From positions 1 through 9,312 of the forward strand of contig JAKITM010000091.1 in NCBI GenBank assembly GCA_021648045.1: 9,312 nucleotides of DNA, given 5' to 3'. Source of the DNA: Lysobacterales bacterium. GTDB lineage: Bacteria; Pseudomonadota; Gammaproteobacteria; Xanthomonadales; SZUA-36. Below, one piece after another: positions 1 through 7,511 of the stretch. The translations under genes and the position numbers were made by a program. Under the pieces are notes generated by a model. The model was not told where the DNA came from. It did no database searches and saw only the letters and a program-made list of their open reading frames with translations. The first letter of the stretch is position 1. Each line of letters starts with the position of its first letter.

Positions 1-2394
1 GTCGATTTGCATATCGACTAAATTACGCCCCAGCGGGCTGGCCGCCCGTAGGGGTTTGGTTAATTTCCAAGAGCGACTGCCTAAAACCTGTGACAGTGTC
101 TCTGCCTTTTGTTTGTGTAGGTCTTCCCAGTTATGCGCGCGCTCTTGCCAATTGCTGATTTCAGTTTGGGCCCAGTTTGTGCGCTCAACAAGCTCTTGAT
201 TGATGCGCGTGATTTCTTTTCCGGCTTCAGCCAAGTGTGTGTTGATTTTATCAGCCCACTCAGCGCGTTCAGTCAATTCCTGATTTAGCCGTTTAATTTC
301 GATAGTTGTGTGTTGAAGTTCAGCATTGATCCCATCAGCCCAGTTGGCACGCTTGTGCAGCTCGGTTTTGCTGAATTTTACCTGCTCTGTTAGTGTCTGA
401 ATAGATTCCATCAGACGGTTGGTATTCATCGCCTGGAAATCATTTTGTAGTTCAGCCACGGAAATCTGCGCAGAATTGGAGCGAGCCTCTAGTTGTCGTG
501 CGTTTACCAAAAACGGGCGGTAGTTTTCCAACATATCCTCAAGCGTAGTTGCTGATTGCTGGTGGAGTTTTTCGGCTACTGCTGTGAGTAATCCCCGTCT
601 CTCTGCGAGTATAGTTATCTGGCTAACCAGGCTTTCTGCATCTGCTTGGATTAGCCAGCCGTTTTCACCTTCATTCAGCCTTTCTTTGAAAGCTCCAAGG
701 TCGGTCGCAATCAGCGGGATTCCAAGCGCGGACATTTCTGAAAAGGTATAACTCCAGGTTTCTGGTACGCTAGATAATAACAAGGCTGCATCGGGTGCAA
801 TCTTGGCGACTTCCGCTGCCAGTTCATCTTTTTGGTATTGGTAAATGACATGCACACCGGAAATGCCAAAAAAGTCCTCACCGTCTTTACCGCTACCTAA
901 TAAGTAAATGTCTGCAATCTGGCTGAGCTGTGGCAAGGCATCGAGAAGTAGCTGTTTACCTTTACCAGAATGAATCCGGCCAGGTACCAACAGGCGCAAT
1001 TTCCCGATCCTGTTGGTAATCGGTAATGGTGCTAGCAGTTGGGTATCAATACCATGGGCTATTTGTTCAACTTTCCCTGAGCCATTCTGGTCGAGTAGTT
1101 TTAGCAAATCGACAGCCGCCTGACTGGGGACAATCCTCAGTACTTGTGATTTGCTCAGCAAGGCCAGATAGCTTTCCCGTAATTTGACCCAGTAAGCCAA
1201 GCCGTGTTTTCCGGGTAAAGTGACGCCGCGCTTATCATACAGGCTATCCCAGGCCCGGGAAAAATCAAACTGATCATTGGCATCGGTAAAAAGATACGGG
1301 TTCTCGGTTAAAAATGGCCAGAGTGGGTAAAAATCGTGGATTACCTGAAGGCAGGGAGTGTCAGTGCTGAGTGCGTCGAGGGAGTGCCCAATCAAGGATG
1401 ATATTATCAGTTGATCAACCTGAAATGCGTCAATAATCTGCTCAAGTATTTGCGCATATTGTGGATGCTCAATTGCACTGGCTTCAATTGCAGGCTGCAG
1501 GCACCAGCTATTAATTTCCTGCTTGCCGTTTTCGGTCCACAGGTAGAGTGCTAAATTTTCTTCAAAACTATCACTGTTCGCTCTGGCTTCTAGGACGAAG
1601 TGGTGGTGGTCATTATCAGTCTGGCAGAAATCCTCAATCCAGCGGTCAATCCCACCGCCCCAGTTATGACTGAGGTGCAGTAATACTGGTTTTTCATCAA
1701 GTCCGGCTAATGGCAAGCTTGAGCCTCTGTAATCTTTCCACCTGCTGAGGCGCTGCCTGATTTGTCCGAGTACCGCTAATGGTTGAGCCGGGTCGGTCGC
1801 TTTAGACTCAGCGAATAAGTGTGCACAAACTGCAATTTGCTGATCTTCAAGGTTGAGGATATCGGCAGCCGTGTTTACATTCGCGTCATATTTAATCAGG
1901 CTGGCCTGAGCCTCTGGCACAATCCACGCCAAGTCTTTAGGCCAATGCTGATCTACAAACCAGCCATCTGCCACCAAATACACCATGGCATCGGTCTGTT
2001 GTCCCGCTTTTTGATCTTGTGGCAGTGGATTAAGGCGAGGGTCATGGCAGCCCAAACTGGTAATGACGCTATTGTCCTCAATAGCGTCAGTCACCATCTG
2101 GATGCGTTGCAGCCAGTATTCTGGTAGTTCGATGTCTTCCCTTATCAACAGGATGACAGATTGGCTATGTTGTTGGTGGATTTCACTCAGGTAAGCGGCC
2201 AGATCATCGGCGCTAACATCCAAGCTTATGCTGCCCTCAATTTCAGCTTTGCAGCCCTTTAATACATACACCTGTTGGAGCAAAGATTCATCACGCTGCA
2301 GCCAATTTTGCCGGCCTACTGCACCCGGCAACAGACAGACAACAAATAGATTGAGTGATGAAAAAAGTGATGTAGGAAGTTGTGAACAGCTCAT
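1..2394 (-). CDS. Large multi-domain glycosyltransferase (GT4 family, coiled-coil C-terminal part), 3' end outside the window
   Basis: I translated this frame by hand: 798 codons are open from ATG at 2394 to the window edge with no stop, so the C-terminus is missing. Residues 79-98 (VILLIREDIELPEYWL) resemble the acceptor-side strand of GT2/GT-A enzymes, in a short, probably degenerate N-terminal domain. H243-N-W-G-G-G248 starts a GT-B fold; PGRIHSGKGK around R473-K480 and the EX7E motif E545...E553 (PETWSYTFSEMSALGIP) are typical of GT4 retaining glycosyltransferases using nucleotide sugars. From about residue 680 a polar coiled coil follows, with Trp685, Trp713 and Trp741 spaced exactly 28 residues apart, then SRSWKLTKPLR (773-783), a motif often seen at coiled-coil ends in large polysaccharide glycosyltransferases. 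No signal peptide or membrane segment is seen, so the enzyme is probably cytoplasmic. Inferred role: O-antigen, capsule or protein glycosylation. An in-frame stop (2404-2406) lies just upstream and no clear Shine-Dalgarno precedes the ATG, so the start is moderately certain. Sugar and acceptor cannot be told. Confidence 0.9.
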   Translation of the reverse strand, partial: MSCSQLPTSLFSSLNLFVVCLLPGAVGRQNWLQRDESLLQQVYVLKGCKAEIEGSISLDVSADDLAAYLSEIHQQHSQSVILLIREDIELPEYWLQRIQMVTDAIEDNSVITSLGCHDPRLNPLPQDQKAGQQTDAMVYLVADGWFVDQHWPKDLAWIVPEAQASLIKYDANVNTAADILNLEDQQIAVCAHLFAESKATDPAQPLAVLGQIRQRLSRWKDYRGSSLPLAGLDEKPVLLHLSHNWGGGIDRWIEDFCQTDNDHHHFVLEARANSDSFEENLALYLWTENGKQEINSWCLQPAIEASAIEHPQYAQILEQIIDAFQVDQLIISSLIGHSLDALSTDTPCLQVIHDFYPLWPFLTENPYLFTDANDQFDFSRAWDSLYDKRGVTLPGKHGLAYWVKLRESYLALLSKSQVLRIVPSQAAVDLLKLLDQNGSGKVEQIAHGIDTQLLAPLPITNRIGKLRLLVPGRIHSGKGKQLLLDALPQLSQIADIYLLGSGKDGEDFFGISGVHVIYQYQKDELAAEVAKIAPDAALLLSSVPETWSYTFSEMSALGIPLIATDLGAFKERLNEGENGWLIQADAESLVSQITILAERRGLLTAVAEKLHQQSATTLEDMLENYRPFLVNARQLEARSNSAQISVAELQNDFQAMNTNRLMESIQTLTEQVKFSKTELHKRANWADGINAELQHTTIEIKRLNQELTERAEWADKINTHLAEAGKEITRINQELVERTNWAQTEISNWQERAHNWEDLHKQKAETLSQVLGSRSWKLTKPLRAASPLGRNLVDMQID
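175..342 (-). repeat. Two tandem 84-bp (28-codon) coiled-coil repeat units inside the glycosyltransferase gene
   Basis: Read on the minus strand, two consecutive 84-nt units begin at the Trp codons at 342 and 258; the Trp codon at 174 opens a third, shorter unit. The unit shape is WAD.IN..L.....EI.R.NQEL.ER, with 15 of 28 residues identical between the two complete units. Twenty-eight residues are four heptads, as expected for internal duplication of a coiled-coil rod. The DNA is less conserved than the protein, so the duplication is old. The third unit breaks into shorter Trp spacings of 8 and 7 residues (codons at 150 and 129). Confidence 0.75.
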
Positions 2395-2402
2395 GGTTGA
2401 GA

Positions 2403-2411
2403 ATTATAACA
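2403..2411 (-). promoter_or_regulatory. Possible extended -10 promoter of the glycosyltransferase gene
   Basis: On the minus strand the sequence reads TGTTATAAT, a perfect TATAAT with the TGn extension. No good -35 box is seen. The expected transcription start is only one or two bases before the ATG at 2394, which would give a leaderless or nearly leaderless message. That fits the absence of a Shine-Dalgarno, but chance occurrence in an AT-rich gap is possible. Confidence 0.3.
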
Positions 2412-2506
2412 ATTATCGTGTGCTACGGGCATCTCCGAAGGCTGTTGTGTTGGTAGTTAAGAAAGTCAGATTATCGCCACAATTCAAGCATGAAAGCCAG
2501 CCTGTA

Positions 2507-2535
2507 CTGACAAAAATCAGATAAAATGGTGTGAT
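2507..2535 (+). promoter_or_regulatory. Weak candidate sigma70 promoter for the mrcB operon
   Basis: CTGACA (2507-2512, five of six to TTGACA) is followed after 17 bp by TGTGAT (2530-2535, four of six to TATAAT). A nearby TAAAAT at 2522-2527 is a better -10 but has no -35 at the right distance. The position, about 70 bp upstream of the mrcB ATG, is sensible. The match is modest and could be chance. Confidence 0.25.
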
Positions 2536-2611
2536 GCTAACAAGCTCCGCATATCTTAAGCCTTCCTCCCTCTCAGTAACGCTGAATACCCAGCGGCTAA
2601 TGCAGTAGTTT

Positions 2612-4987
2612 ATGAGCCGCAAGAAAACTAAAAAAAAGCTCTCTAAAAAAACCACAAAACGACGCTTGTCGAAAAAATCAGCTGTGGCTAAGCACAGCCG
2701 TTGGAAGTTACTCTGGCGATTCAGCCTGCTTATTTTTGGTTTTGGTCTGGGTATGTTGTTGCCTTGGGCGTTGATTTTGAATCACACGGTTAAAGAGGGC
2801 TTCGAGGGTTTGACCTGGGAGCGACCAAGCCGGGTTTATGCGCGACCTTTAAGCCTGTATTCCGGTTTGCAGATATCGACGCAAGACCTGGAAACAGAAC
2901 TGCACGCGGCGGCCTATCGTAAAAGCTCCAATCCAACAACTCCCGGAAGCTACTCACAGCAGGGTAACCGCTTCCGTATTATCAGTCGGGCATTTGAATT
3001 TGCCGATGGCAAGCAAGCCTCGCAGCTAATTGAATTGCAATTGCAAGCCGGTATGGTTAGAAAGATTCAGGATGTGGATCAAAATGAGCTGTCTTTGGTA
3101 CGCCTGGACCCGGCGGAAATCGCATCAATTTACCCACTGGATAAACAGGATCGTGAGCTGGTTCCCTTGGAAAATGCGCCACACTTGCTGGTTGCAGGTA
3201 TTCAGGCGGTTGAGGATCGTCGCTTCAATCAGCATCACGGTGTTGACCCAAAAGCGATAGCCCGGGCGCTGTGGGTGGATATTCGCGAGGGCAGAATTGA
3301 GCAAGGTGGCTCCACCCTGACTCAGCAACTGGTAAAAAACCTGTTTCTGGATTCAAGCCAAACCATTATTCGTAAGTTGAATGAAGCCATTATGGCCGTG
3401 TTGATGGAACTGCATTTCAGCAAAAGCGAAATCTTAGAGGCCTATATTAATCAGGTCTACCTGGGGCAATCGGGGGCCTATGCGATTCATGGCTTTGCCC
3501 GTGCCTCTAGGTTCTACTTCGATCAACCCTTGCAACAGCTGAATACCGAGCAAGTTGCGTTGTTGATTGGCATGGTCAAGGGAGCATCCTGGTATAACCC
3601 CCGGCGTAACCCTAAGCGTGCCCTAAAACGGCGTGACCTGGTATTGCAGGTGTTTGCTGATACCGGGTTAATTGATAAGCCCGGCCTACATGCCGCACTG
3701 CAGCGCCCATTGGGCGTAAGTAAACAAGCGAATGGCTTAAAAATAGCGGCCTCCGGATTCATTGACTTAGTAAAACGCCAACTGCGCGAGCGCTATGCAG
3801 AAAGCGATCTGCGACGCGAGGGCCTAACAATCCTCACCACACTAGAGCCGGTAACTCAGTTAGCGGCTGAAAAAGCGGTAGCTGAAGGTCTGGACGACTT
3901 AGCCGCGCGTGGATTGCCAAAGCAATTGCAGGCGGCAATGATTATCAGTGATGTGCAGAATGGGGAAATCCATGCACTGGTAGGGGACCGGGTTGCGGGT
4001 AGTCGTGGTTTCAACCGTGCACTCGATGCCCGCCGTCAAATTGGTTCTATTATGAAACCGCTGGTGTATTTATTGGCATTGGAGCACCCCGAGCAATTCA
4101 ACCTGCTCAGTAAGCTCGAAGATACTGCGGTCGATATCCGCCTTGCTAACGGTGATCATTGGGTGCCGAAAAATTACACTAATAAAACTCATGGAACAGT
4201 CAGCTTGCTTGATGCTCTGGTGCATTCTTGGAATCTGGCCAGCGTAGACCTGGGAATGAAATTTGGGCCCATTCATATCCTTCAGTCATTGCAACGCTAC
4301 GGCCTGAGCGTTGAGGCTCTACCGGTGCCCTCCCTAATCCTTGGAGCACTTGAGCTGACCCCGTTTGAAGTGAGTCGAATCTATCAATCGCTGGCATCCG
4401 GCGGTTATAGCGTGCCGCTCAGAGCAGTTACAGCGATAGTAGCTGAAGACGGTGCGCTGGAAGAATCTTTTCGCCTGACTATGACCCCATTACAAAATCG
4501 CCAAGCTGTGGCGGTACTAAATTATGCACTCACCCAAGTGGTTGCAAAAGGTACCGCAAAGGCCTTGCCGGCTTTAATGGGTCGGCCGGTTATTATTGCC
4601 GGTAAAACCGGCACCAGTAACGACCGCAAAGACAGTTGGTTTGTTGGCTACAATAATCAACGCCTTGGGGTGGTATGGGTGGGTAGGGATGATAACCAAC
4701 CTGCCCGGGTTACCGGTTCCAGTGCGGCGTTGCGTTTATGGGCTAAAGCCTTCCGCGGTTTATCTATGTCCGACTGGCGCGCGGACTACCCCCGCGGGGT
4801 CGAATTACACTGGGTAGAACCAGCGAGCTTCAGTCTTTCCGATGCCAACTGCCCGGATGCCGTAGCCATACCCTTTATCAATACATATCTTCCAGAAAAT
4901 AAATCAGAATGCCTACAGGCGAAATCAGGTCAGGGTGGTAAACTTTGGAACTGGTTTGACCGAAAAACCAAAACCCAGGAAAATTAA
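2612..4987 (+). CDS. mrcB: Penicillin-binding protein 1B (bifunctional peptidoglycan glycosyltransferase/transpeptidase)
   Basis: Class A PBP of 791 residues (E. coli PBP1b is 844); it polymerises lipid II into glycan strands and cross-links stem peptides in the periplasm. A Lys/Arg-rich cytoplasmic tail (1-31) precedes one membrane anchor (about 33-56). Residues about 80-165 match the UB2H domain, the docking site for outer-membrane lipoprotein activators. The GT51 domain shows E201-D-R-R-F (catalytic Glu), G232-G-S-T-L-T-Q-Q and R-K-L-N-E258. E201 and E258 are 57 apart, the same spacing as E233 and E290 in E. coli. The transpeptidase has S479-I-M-K482, S539-W-N541 and K665-T-G-T, all intact, so both activities are expected. 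Two C-terminal cysteines (C747, C767) recall the disulfide pair of E. coli PBP1b. An in-frame stop at 2606-2608 makes ATG 2612 the first start; its Shine-Dalgarno is weak. First gene of the probable operon. Confidence 0.97.
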   Translation: MSRKKTKKKLSKKTTKRRLSKKSAVAKHSRWKLLWRFSLLIFGFGLGMLLPWALILNHTVKEGFEGLTWERPSRVYARPLSLYSGLQISTQDLETELHAAAYRKSSNPTTPGSYSQQGNRFRIISRAFEFADGKQASQLIELQLQAGMVRKIQDVDQNELSLVRLDPAEIASIYPLDKQDRELVPLENAPHLLVAGIQAVEDRRFNQHHGVDPKAIARALWVDIREGRIEQGGSTLTQQLVKNLFLDSSQTIIRKLNEAIMAVLMELHFSKSEILEAYINQVYLGQSGAYAIHGFARASRFYFDQPLQQLNTEQVALLIGMVKGASWYNPRRNPKRALKRRDLVLQVFADTGLIDKPGLHAALQRPLGVSKQANGLKIAASGFIDLVKRQLRERYAESDLRREGLTILTTLEPVTQLAAEKAVAEGLDDLAARGLPKQLQAAMIISDVQNGEIHALVGDRVAGSRGFNRALDARRQIGSIMKPLVYLLALEHPEQFNLLSKLEDTAVDIRLANGDHWVPKNYTNKTHGTVSLLDALVHSWNLASVDLGMKFGPIHILQSLQRYGLSVEALPVPSLILGALELTPFEVSRIYQSLASGGYSVPLRAVTAIVAEDGALEESFRLTMTPLQNRQAVAVLNYALTQVVAKGTAKALPALMGRPVIIAGKTGTSNDRKDSWFVGYNNQRLGVVWVGRDDNQPARVTGSSAALRLWAKAFRGLSMSDWRADYPRGVELHWVEPASFSLSDANCPDAVAIPFINTYLPENKSECLQAKSGQGGKLWNWFDRKTKTQEN

Positions 4988-5005
4988 TTAGGGAAATTAA
5001 ATATT

Positions 5006-5518
5006 ATGCGCTTAATTATTATCTCGCTGTTTTTGCTGCTCTTCCTTAGCGCCTGTGCCAGCACCGGCCCTGCGCCAAGTAACAGAACTGCACCACCGGT
5101 ACTGACCGAGGTTGAGACCGAAGTTAGGCAACCAGCCAGTGAAGAAAGCGCCGGTATCCAGGTGCAGCCGCTACAAAATCCGGCGGTACGACAATTGTTG
5201 GCATCGGCTAGTGCCAGCGAATCAGCGGGTCAGTTAGAACAAGCCGCTCAAATGCTGGAACGAGGCTTGCGAATTGAACCCCGTGACCCGGAATTACTCC
5301 AGCGCATGGCGGAAATTCGCTTGCAGCAGGAAGCCTGGCAACAGGCAATTAGTTTCGCTACCCGTTCTTTCGATATGGGCGCACAAACAGGTGAGTTATG
5401 TGCACGAAACTGGCGCACCATGGCATTGGCCAACGAGTACCTAAAAGACCCACAAGCGGCAGCCGCTGCACGCACTCATATAGACGACTGTATGCGCCAA
5501 CGGCCAAAGAAGTATTAG
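5006..5518 (+). CDS. lpoP: LpoP-like TPR outer-membrane lipoprotein, probable PBP1b activator
   Basis: A 170-residue lipoprotein. A short charged start and hydrophobic stretch lead to the lipobox L14-S-A-C17; Ala and Ser at +2 and +3 predict Lol transport to the outer membrane. A Pro/Glu-rich linker (about 18-55) precedes two to three tetratricopeptide-like helix pairs (about 60-165), the clearest being SAGQLEQAAQMLERGLRIEP. In Pseudomonas aeruginosa the PBP1b activator LpoP is a TPR lipoprotein unrelated in fold to enterobacterial LpoB. The same architecture 18 bp after a UB2H-containing PBP1b makes this assignment likely, though generic TPR lipoproteins are common and I rely on context. AGGGA (4990-4994) lies 11 nt before the ATG, slightly far, but this start gives a perfect signal peptide. 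C132 and C162 could form a periplasmic disulfide. Confidence 0.8.
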   Translation: MRLIIISLFLLLFLSACASTGPAPSNRTAPPVLTEVETEVRQPASEESAGIQVQPLQNPAVRQLLASASASESAGQLEQAAQMLERGLRIEPRDPELLQRMAEIRLQQEAWQQAISFATRSFDMGAQTGELCARNWRTMALANEYLKDPQAAAAARTHIDDCMRQRPKKY

Positions 5519-5528
5519 TGTAAAAAAT

Positions 5529-7511
5529 ATGAGTAAAGTGGATGAACAACAAAGCAGTGCCTGGCTGCTAGGCGAGCAAGGGCCGTTTGCAGACAGCCTG
5601 CCGGGGTTTCAGCCGCGCGCACCCCAGCTGGAATTTGCCGCACGGGTTGAAACAGCGATTGCAGACGGACACAATCTGGTTGCTGAAGCCGGTACCGGTA
5701 CGGGCAAAACCTTGGCCTATCTAGTGCCCGCATTAGCGGCAGGCGTGCGCACAATTATTTCAACCGGCACTCGTACGCTTCAGGATCAGCTGTTTTTTCG
5801 GGATTTGCCACTGGTGCGTTCCTCACTGGCAATCGATGTTGAAATTGCTCTATTAAAAGGTCGTTCAAATTACCTTTGCTTGTATCGCATGCAGCAGACT
5901 CGTAGCGATGGTCGTCTGGAAAGCCGCGAAATGTATACCGAGCTTGAGGCGATACATCAATGGGGGCAGGTCTCTGAGGATGGCGACCTTTCCATCAGCA
6001 ACTTACTCGCAGATGACTCCCGCCTGTGGCCGCATATCAGTTCCACAGTTGATAATTGCCTGGGAATTGAGTGCCCGGATTACGATAATTGTTTCGTTGT
6101 AAACGCACGCAAAAAAGCCCAGGATGCCGATATTGTAGTAGTTAACCATCATTTGTTATTCGCCGATATGGCAGTTAAACAAAGCGGTTTTGGTGAGGTG
6201 CTGCCTTCGGCAGAATTAATGGTGCTGGATGAAGCCCACTTGGTACCTTCAATTGCCACTCGCTTTTTTTCTAAAGGGTTTTCCTCTCGCCAGGTGCGTG
6301 ATTTACACAAGGATGTGCTGGCTGAAGCTGGCCTAGTAAAGGGCGGGGTAGCAGCTATCCGTTCAGCGGTTGAAGCCGGTCAAATTGCTTGGCGTAAAAC
6401 CCAAGCGGGCTTTTTACCCAGTATGCCTTTGCGCGGCAGCTGGGAAAAGTTATGTGAAGACGGGCTGCTGATGGAAGACCTTGCAGACCTTGCCGCCGCG
6501 GTAGAAGAACTGCGTGACGCACTCAAACCGCTGGAAGCGACCAGTACTGGATTAGAGAGCTGTTATCAGCGCGCCAGTGAATTGTGTCAGCGTTGGAATG
6601 AAATTTCCGACCGCAACCGCCATGACCAAGTGTCGTGGTATGAGCGCCATCAGCAAAGCTTCAGCTTGCACTCAACACCGCTAGATATCGCCGGGCCATT
6701 TACTGAGTATCGAGACAGCATGGATGCCACCTGGGTGTTTACTTCGGCAACCTTAACGGTAAAAGATCGCTTTGATCACTTTTTACGGGAAACCGGACTT
6801 GAAGATGCGCAAGCTTTCATTGCCGAAGGCGGTTTTGATTACCGTAAAAATTCGATTCTGTATTCGCCCCTAGGCCTGCCGAACCCAAATACACCCGACT
6901 ATACCGAAAAGTTAATGACCAGCATTTGGCCGGTGGTGGAAGCCAATGGCGGGCGTGCATTTTTGCTGTTTTCTTCACATCGTGCCTTGCGCTTGGCAGC
7001 AGACTGGCTTGAAGATCATTGTCAATTGCCGCTGTTTGTTCAGGGTAGGGAGTCGCGAACCCGCCTGTTGGAGAATTTTCGTGAATCCGGTAATGGTGTG
7101 CTTTTAGGCGCCGCCAGTTTCTGGGAAGGTGTGGATGTTATCGGCCCGGCATTATCATTGGTGATGATTGATAAACTACCTTTTGCCCCGCCGGATGATC
7201 CGATCCTTGAAGCCCGTGCAAGCGTGATTCGGGAACAGGGCGATAACCCGTTTTTCAAAATGCAGCTGCCACAGGCGGTAATTTCACTCAAACAGGGCGC
7301 AGGCCGGCTGATTCGTGATGTTAATGATAAAGGGGTGCTTATTCTGGGTGATCCGCGCTTACTGGAAAAAAGTTACGGAAAAGTCTTTCTGGAATCCTTG
7401 CCAAGAATGTCGCGTACCCGTACCTTGGAAAAAGTGCTGGGCTTTATTGCCCATATCAAAACACAAGAACCGAATATCGACGAAAGTAAAATCGTGGAGA
7501 ATATTGAATGA
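5529..7511 (+). CDS. yoaA: ATP-dependent DNA helicase YoaA (XPD/DinG-type, iron-sulfur)
   Basis: A 660-residue superfamily 2 helicase of the XPD/DinG group; E. coli YoaA, about 636 residues, is a 5'-3' DNA helicase linked to replication fork repair with the HolC (chi) subunit of DNA polymerase III. Seen in order: Q-motif-like region (FQPRAPQLEFA, 27-37); Walker A AGTGTGKT ending K60-T61; four cysteines C117, C177, C182, C188 placed to bind a 4Fe-4S cluster; Walker B D234-E-A-H; S406-A-T; S530-F-W-E-G-V-D536; and motif VI Q589-G-A-G-R-L-I-R596. All catalytic motifs are intact. DinG itself is a related paralogue of about 700 residues; adjacency to tsaB, as in E. coli, favours YoaA. It starts 10 bp after the lipoprotein gene with no obvious Shine-Dalgarno, suggesting translational coupling, and its last codons overlap tsaB. 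Confidence 0.92.
   Translation: MSKVDEQQSSAWLLGEQGPFADSLPGFQPRAPQLEFAARVETAIADGHNLVAEAGTGTGKTLAYLVPALAAGVRTIISTGTRTLQDQLFFRDLPLVRSSLAIDVEIALLKGRSNYLCLYRMQQTRSDGRLESREMYTELEAIHQWGQVSEDGDLSISNLLADDSRLWPHISSTVDNCLGIECPDYDNCFVVNARKKAQDADIVVVNHHLLFADMAVKQSGFGEVLPSAELMVLDEAHLVPSIATRFFSKGFSSRQVRDLHKDVLAEAGLVKGGVAAIRSAVEAGQIAWRKTQAGFLPSMPLRGSWEKLCEDGLLMEDLADLAAAVEELRDALKPLEATSTGLESCYQRASELCQRWNEISDRNRHDQVSWYERHQQSFSLHSTPLDIAGPFTEYRDSMDATWVFTSATLTVKDRFDHFLRETGLEDAQAFIAEGGFDYRKNSILYSPLGLPNPNTPDYTEKLMTSIWPVVEANGGRAFLLFSSHRALRLAADWLEDHCQLPLFVQGRESRTRLLENFRESGNGVLLGAASFWEGVDVIGPALSLVMIDKLPFAPPDDPILEARASVIREQGDNPFFKMQLPQAVISLKQGAGRLIRDVNDKGVLILGDPRLLEKSYGKVFLESLPRMSRTRTLEKVLGFIAHIKTQEPNIDESKIVENIE
7496..7500 (+). 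promoter_or_regulatory. Shine-Dalgarno of tsaB inside the end of yoaA
   Basis: GGAGA lies 7 nt before the tsaB ATG at 7508, inside the last yoaA codons. Together with the ATGA overlap at 7508-7511 it fixes the tsaB start and indicates coupled translation of the two genes. Confidence 0.75.

Larger units (their letters stand above)
2395..2611. other. Divergent intergenic region between the glycosyltransferase gene and mrcB
   Basis: This 217-bp gap separates two genes transcribed away from each other, so it must carry both promoters unless the transcripts start elsewhere. Apart from the two weak promoter candidates listed separately and a 5-bp stem at 2580-2595, I see no repeats, no RNA gene and no convincing operator. 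No open frame of coding character lies wholly inside it. Confidence 0.7.

Noticed and set aside
1819..2127. A plus-strand 102-codon frame opposite the glycosyltransferase gene.
   Set aside because: The minus-strand frame is continuous across it and carries recognisable domains; this frame has no family resemblance.
2228..2524. A plus-strand 98-codon frame running from the glycosyltransferase start into the intergenic gap.
   Set aside because: It is mostly antisense to the glycosyltransferase N-terminus, with low-complexity composition and no domain.
2580..2595. Small inverted repeat CGCTG-AATACC-CAGCG before mrcB, considered as operator or attenuator.
   Set aside because: A 5-bp stem is expected by chance and has no further symmetry.
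2413..2655. A minus-strand 80-codon frame spanning the intergenic gap, hydrophobic at its start.
   Set aside because: It starts antisense to the Lys-rich start of mrcB, which itself produces the Phe/Leu-rich stretch; no supporting start signal.
4070..4397. Two overlapping minus-strand frames inside mrcB.
   Set aside because: They are shadows of the transpeptidase domain, which is intact and conserved on the plus strand.
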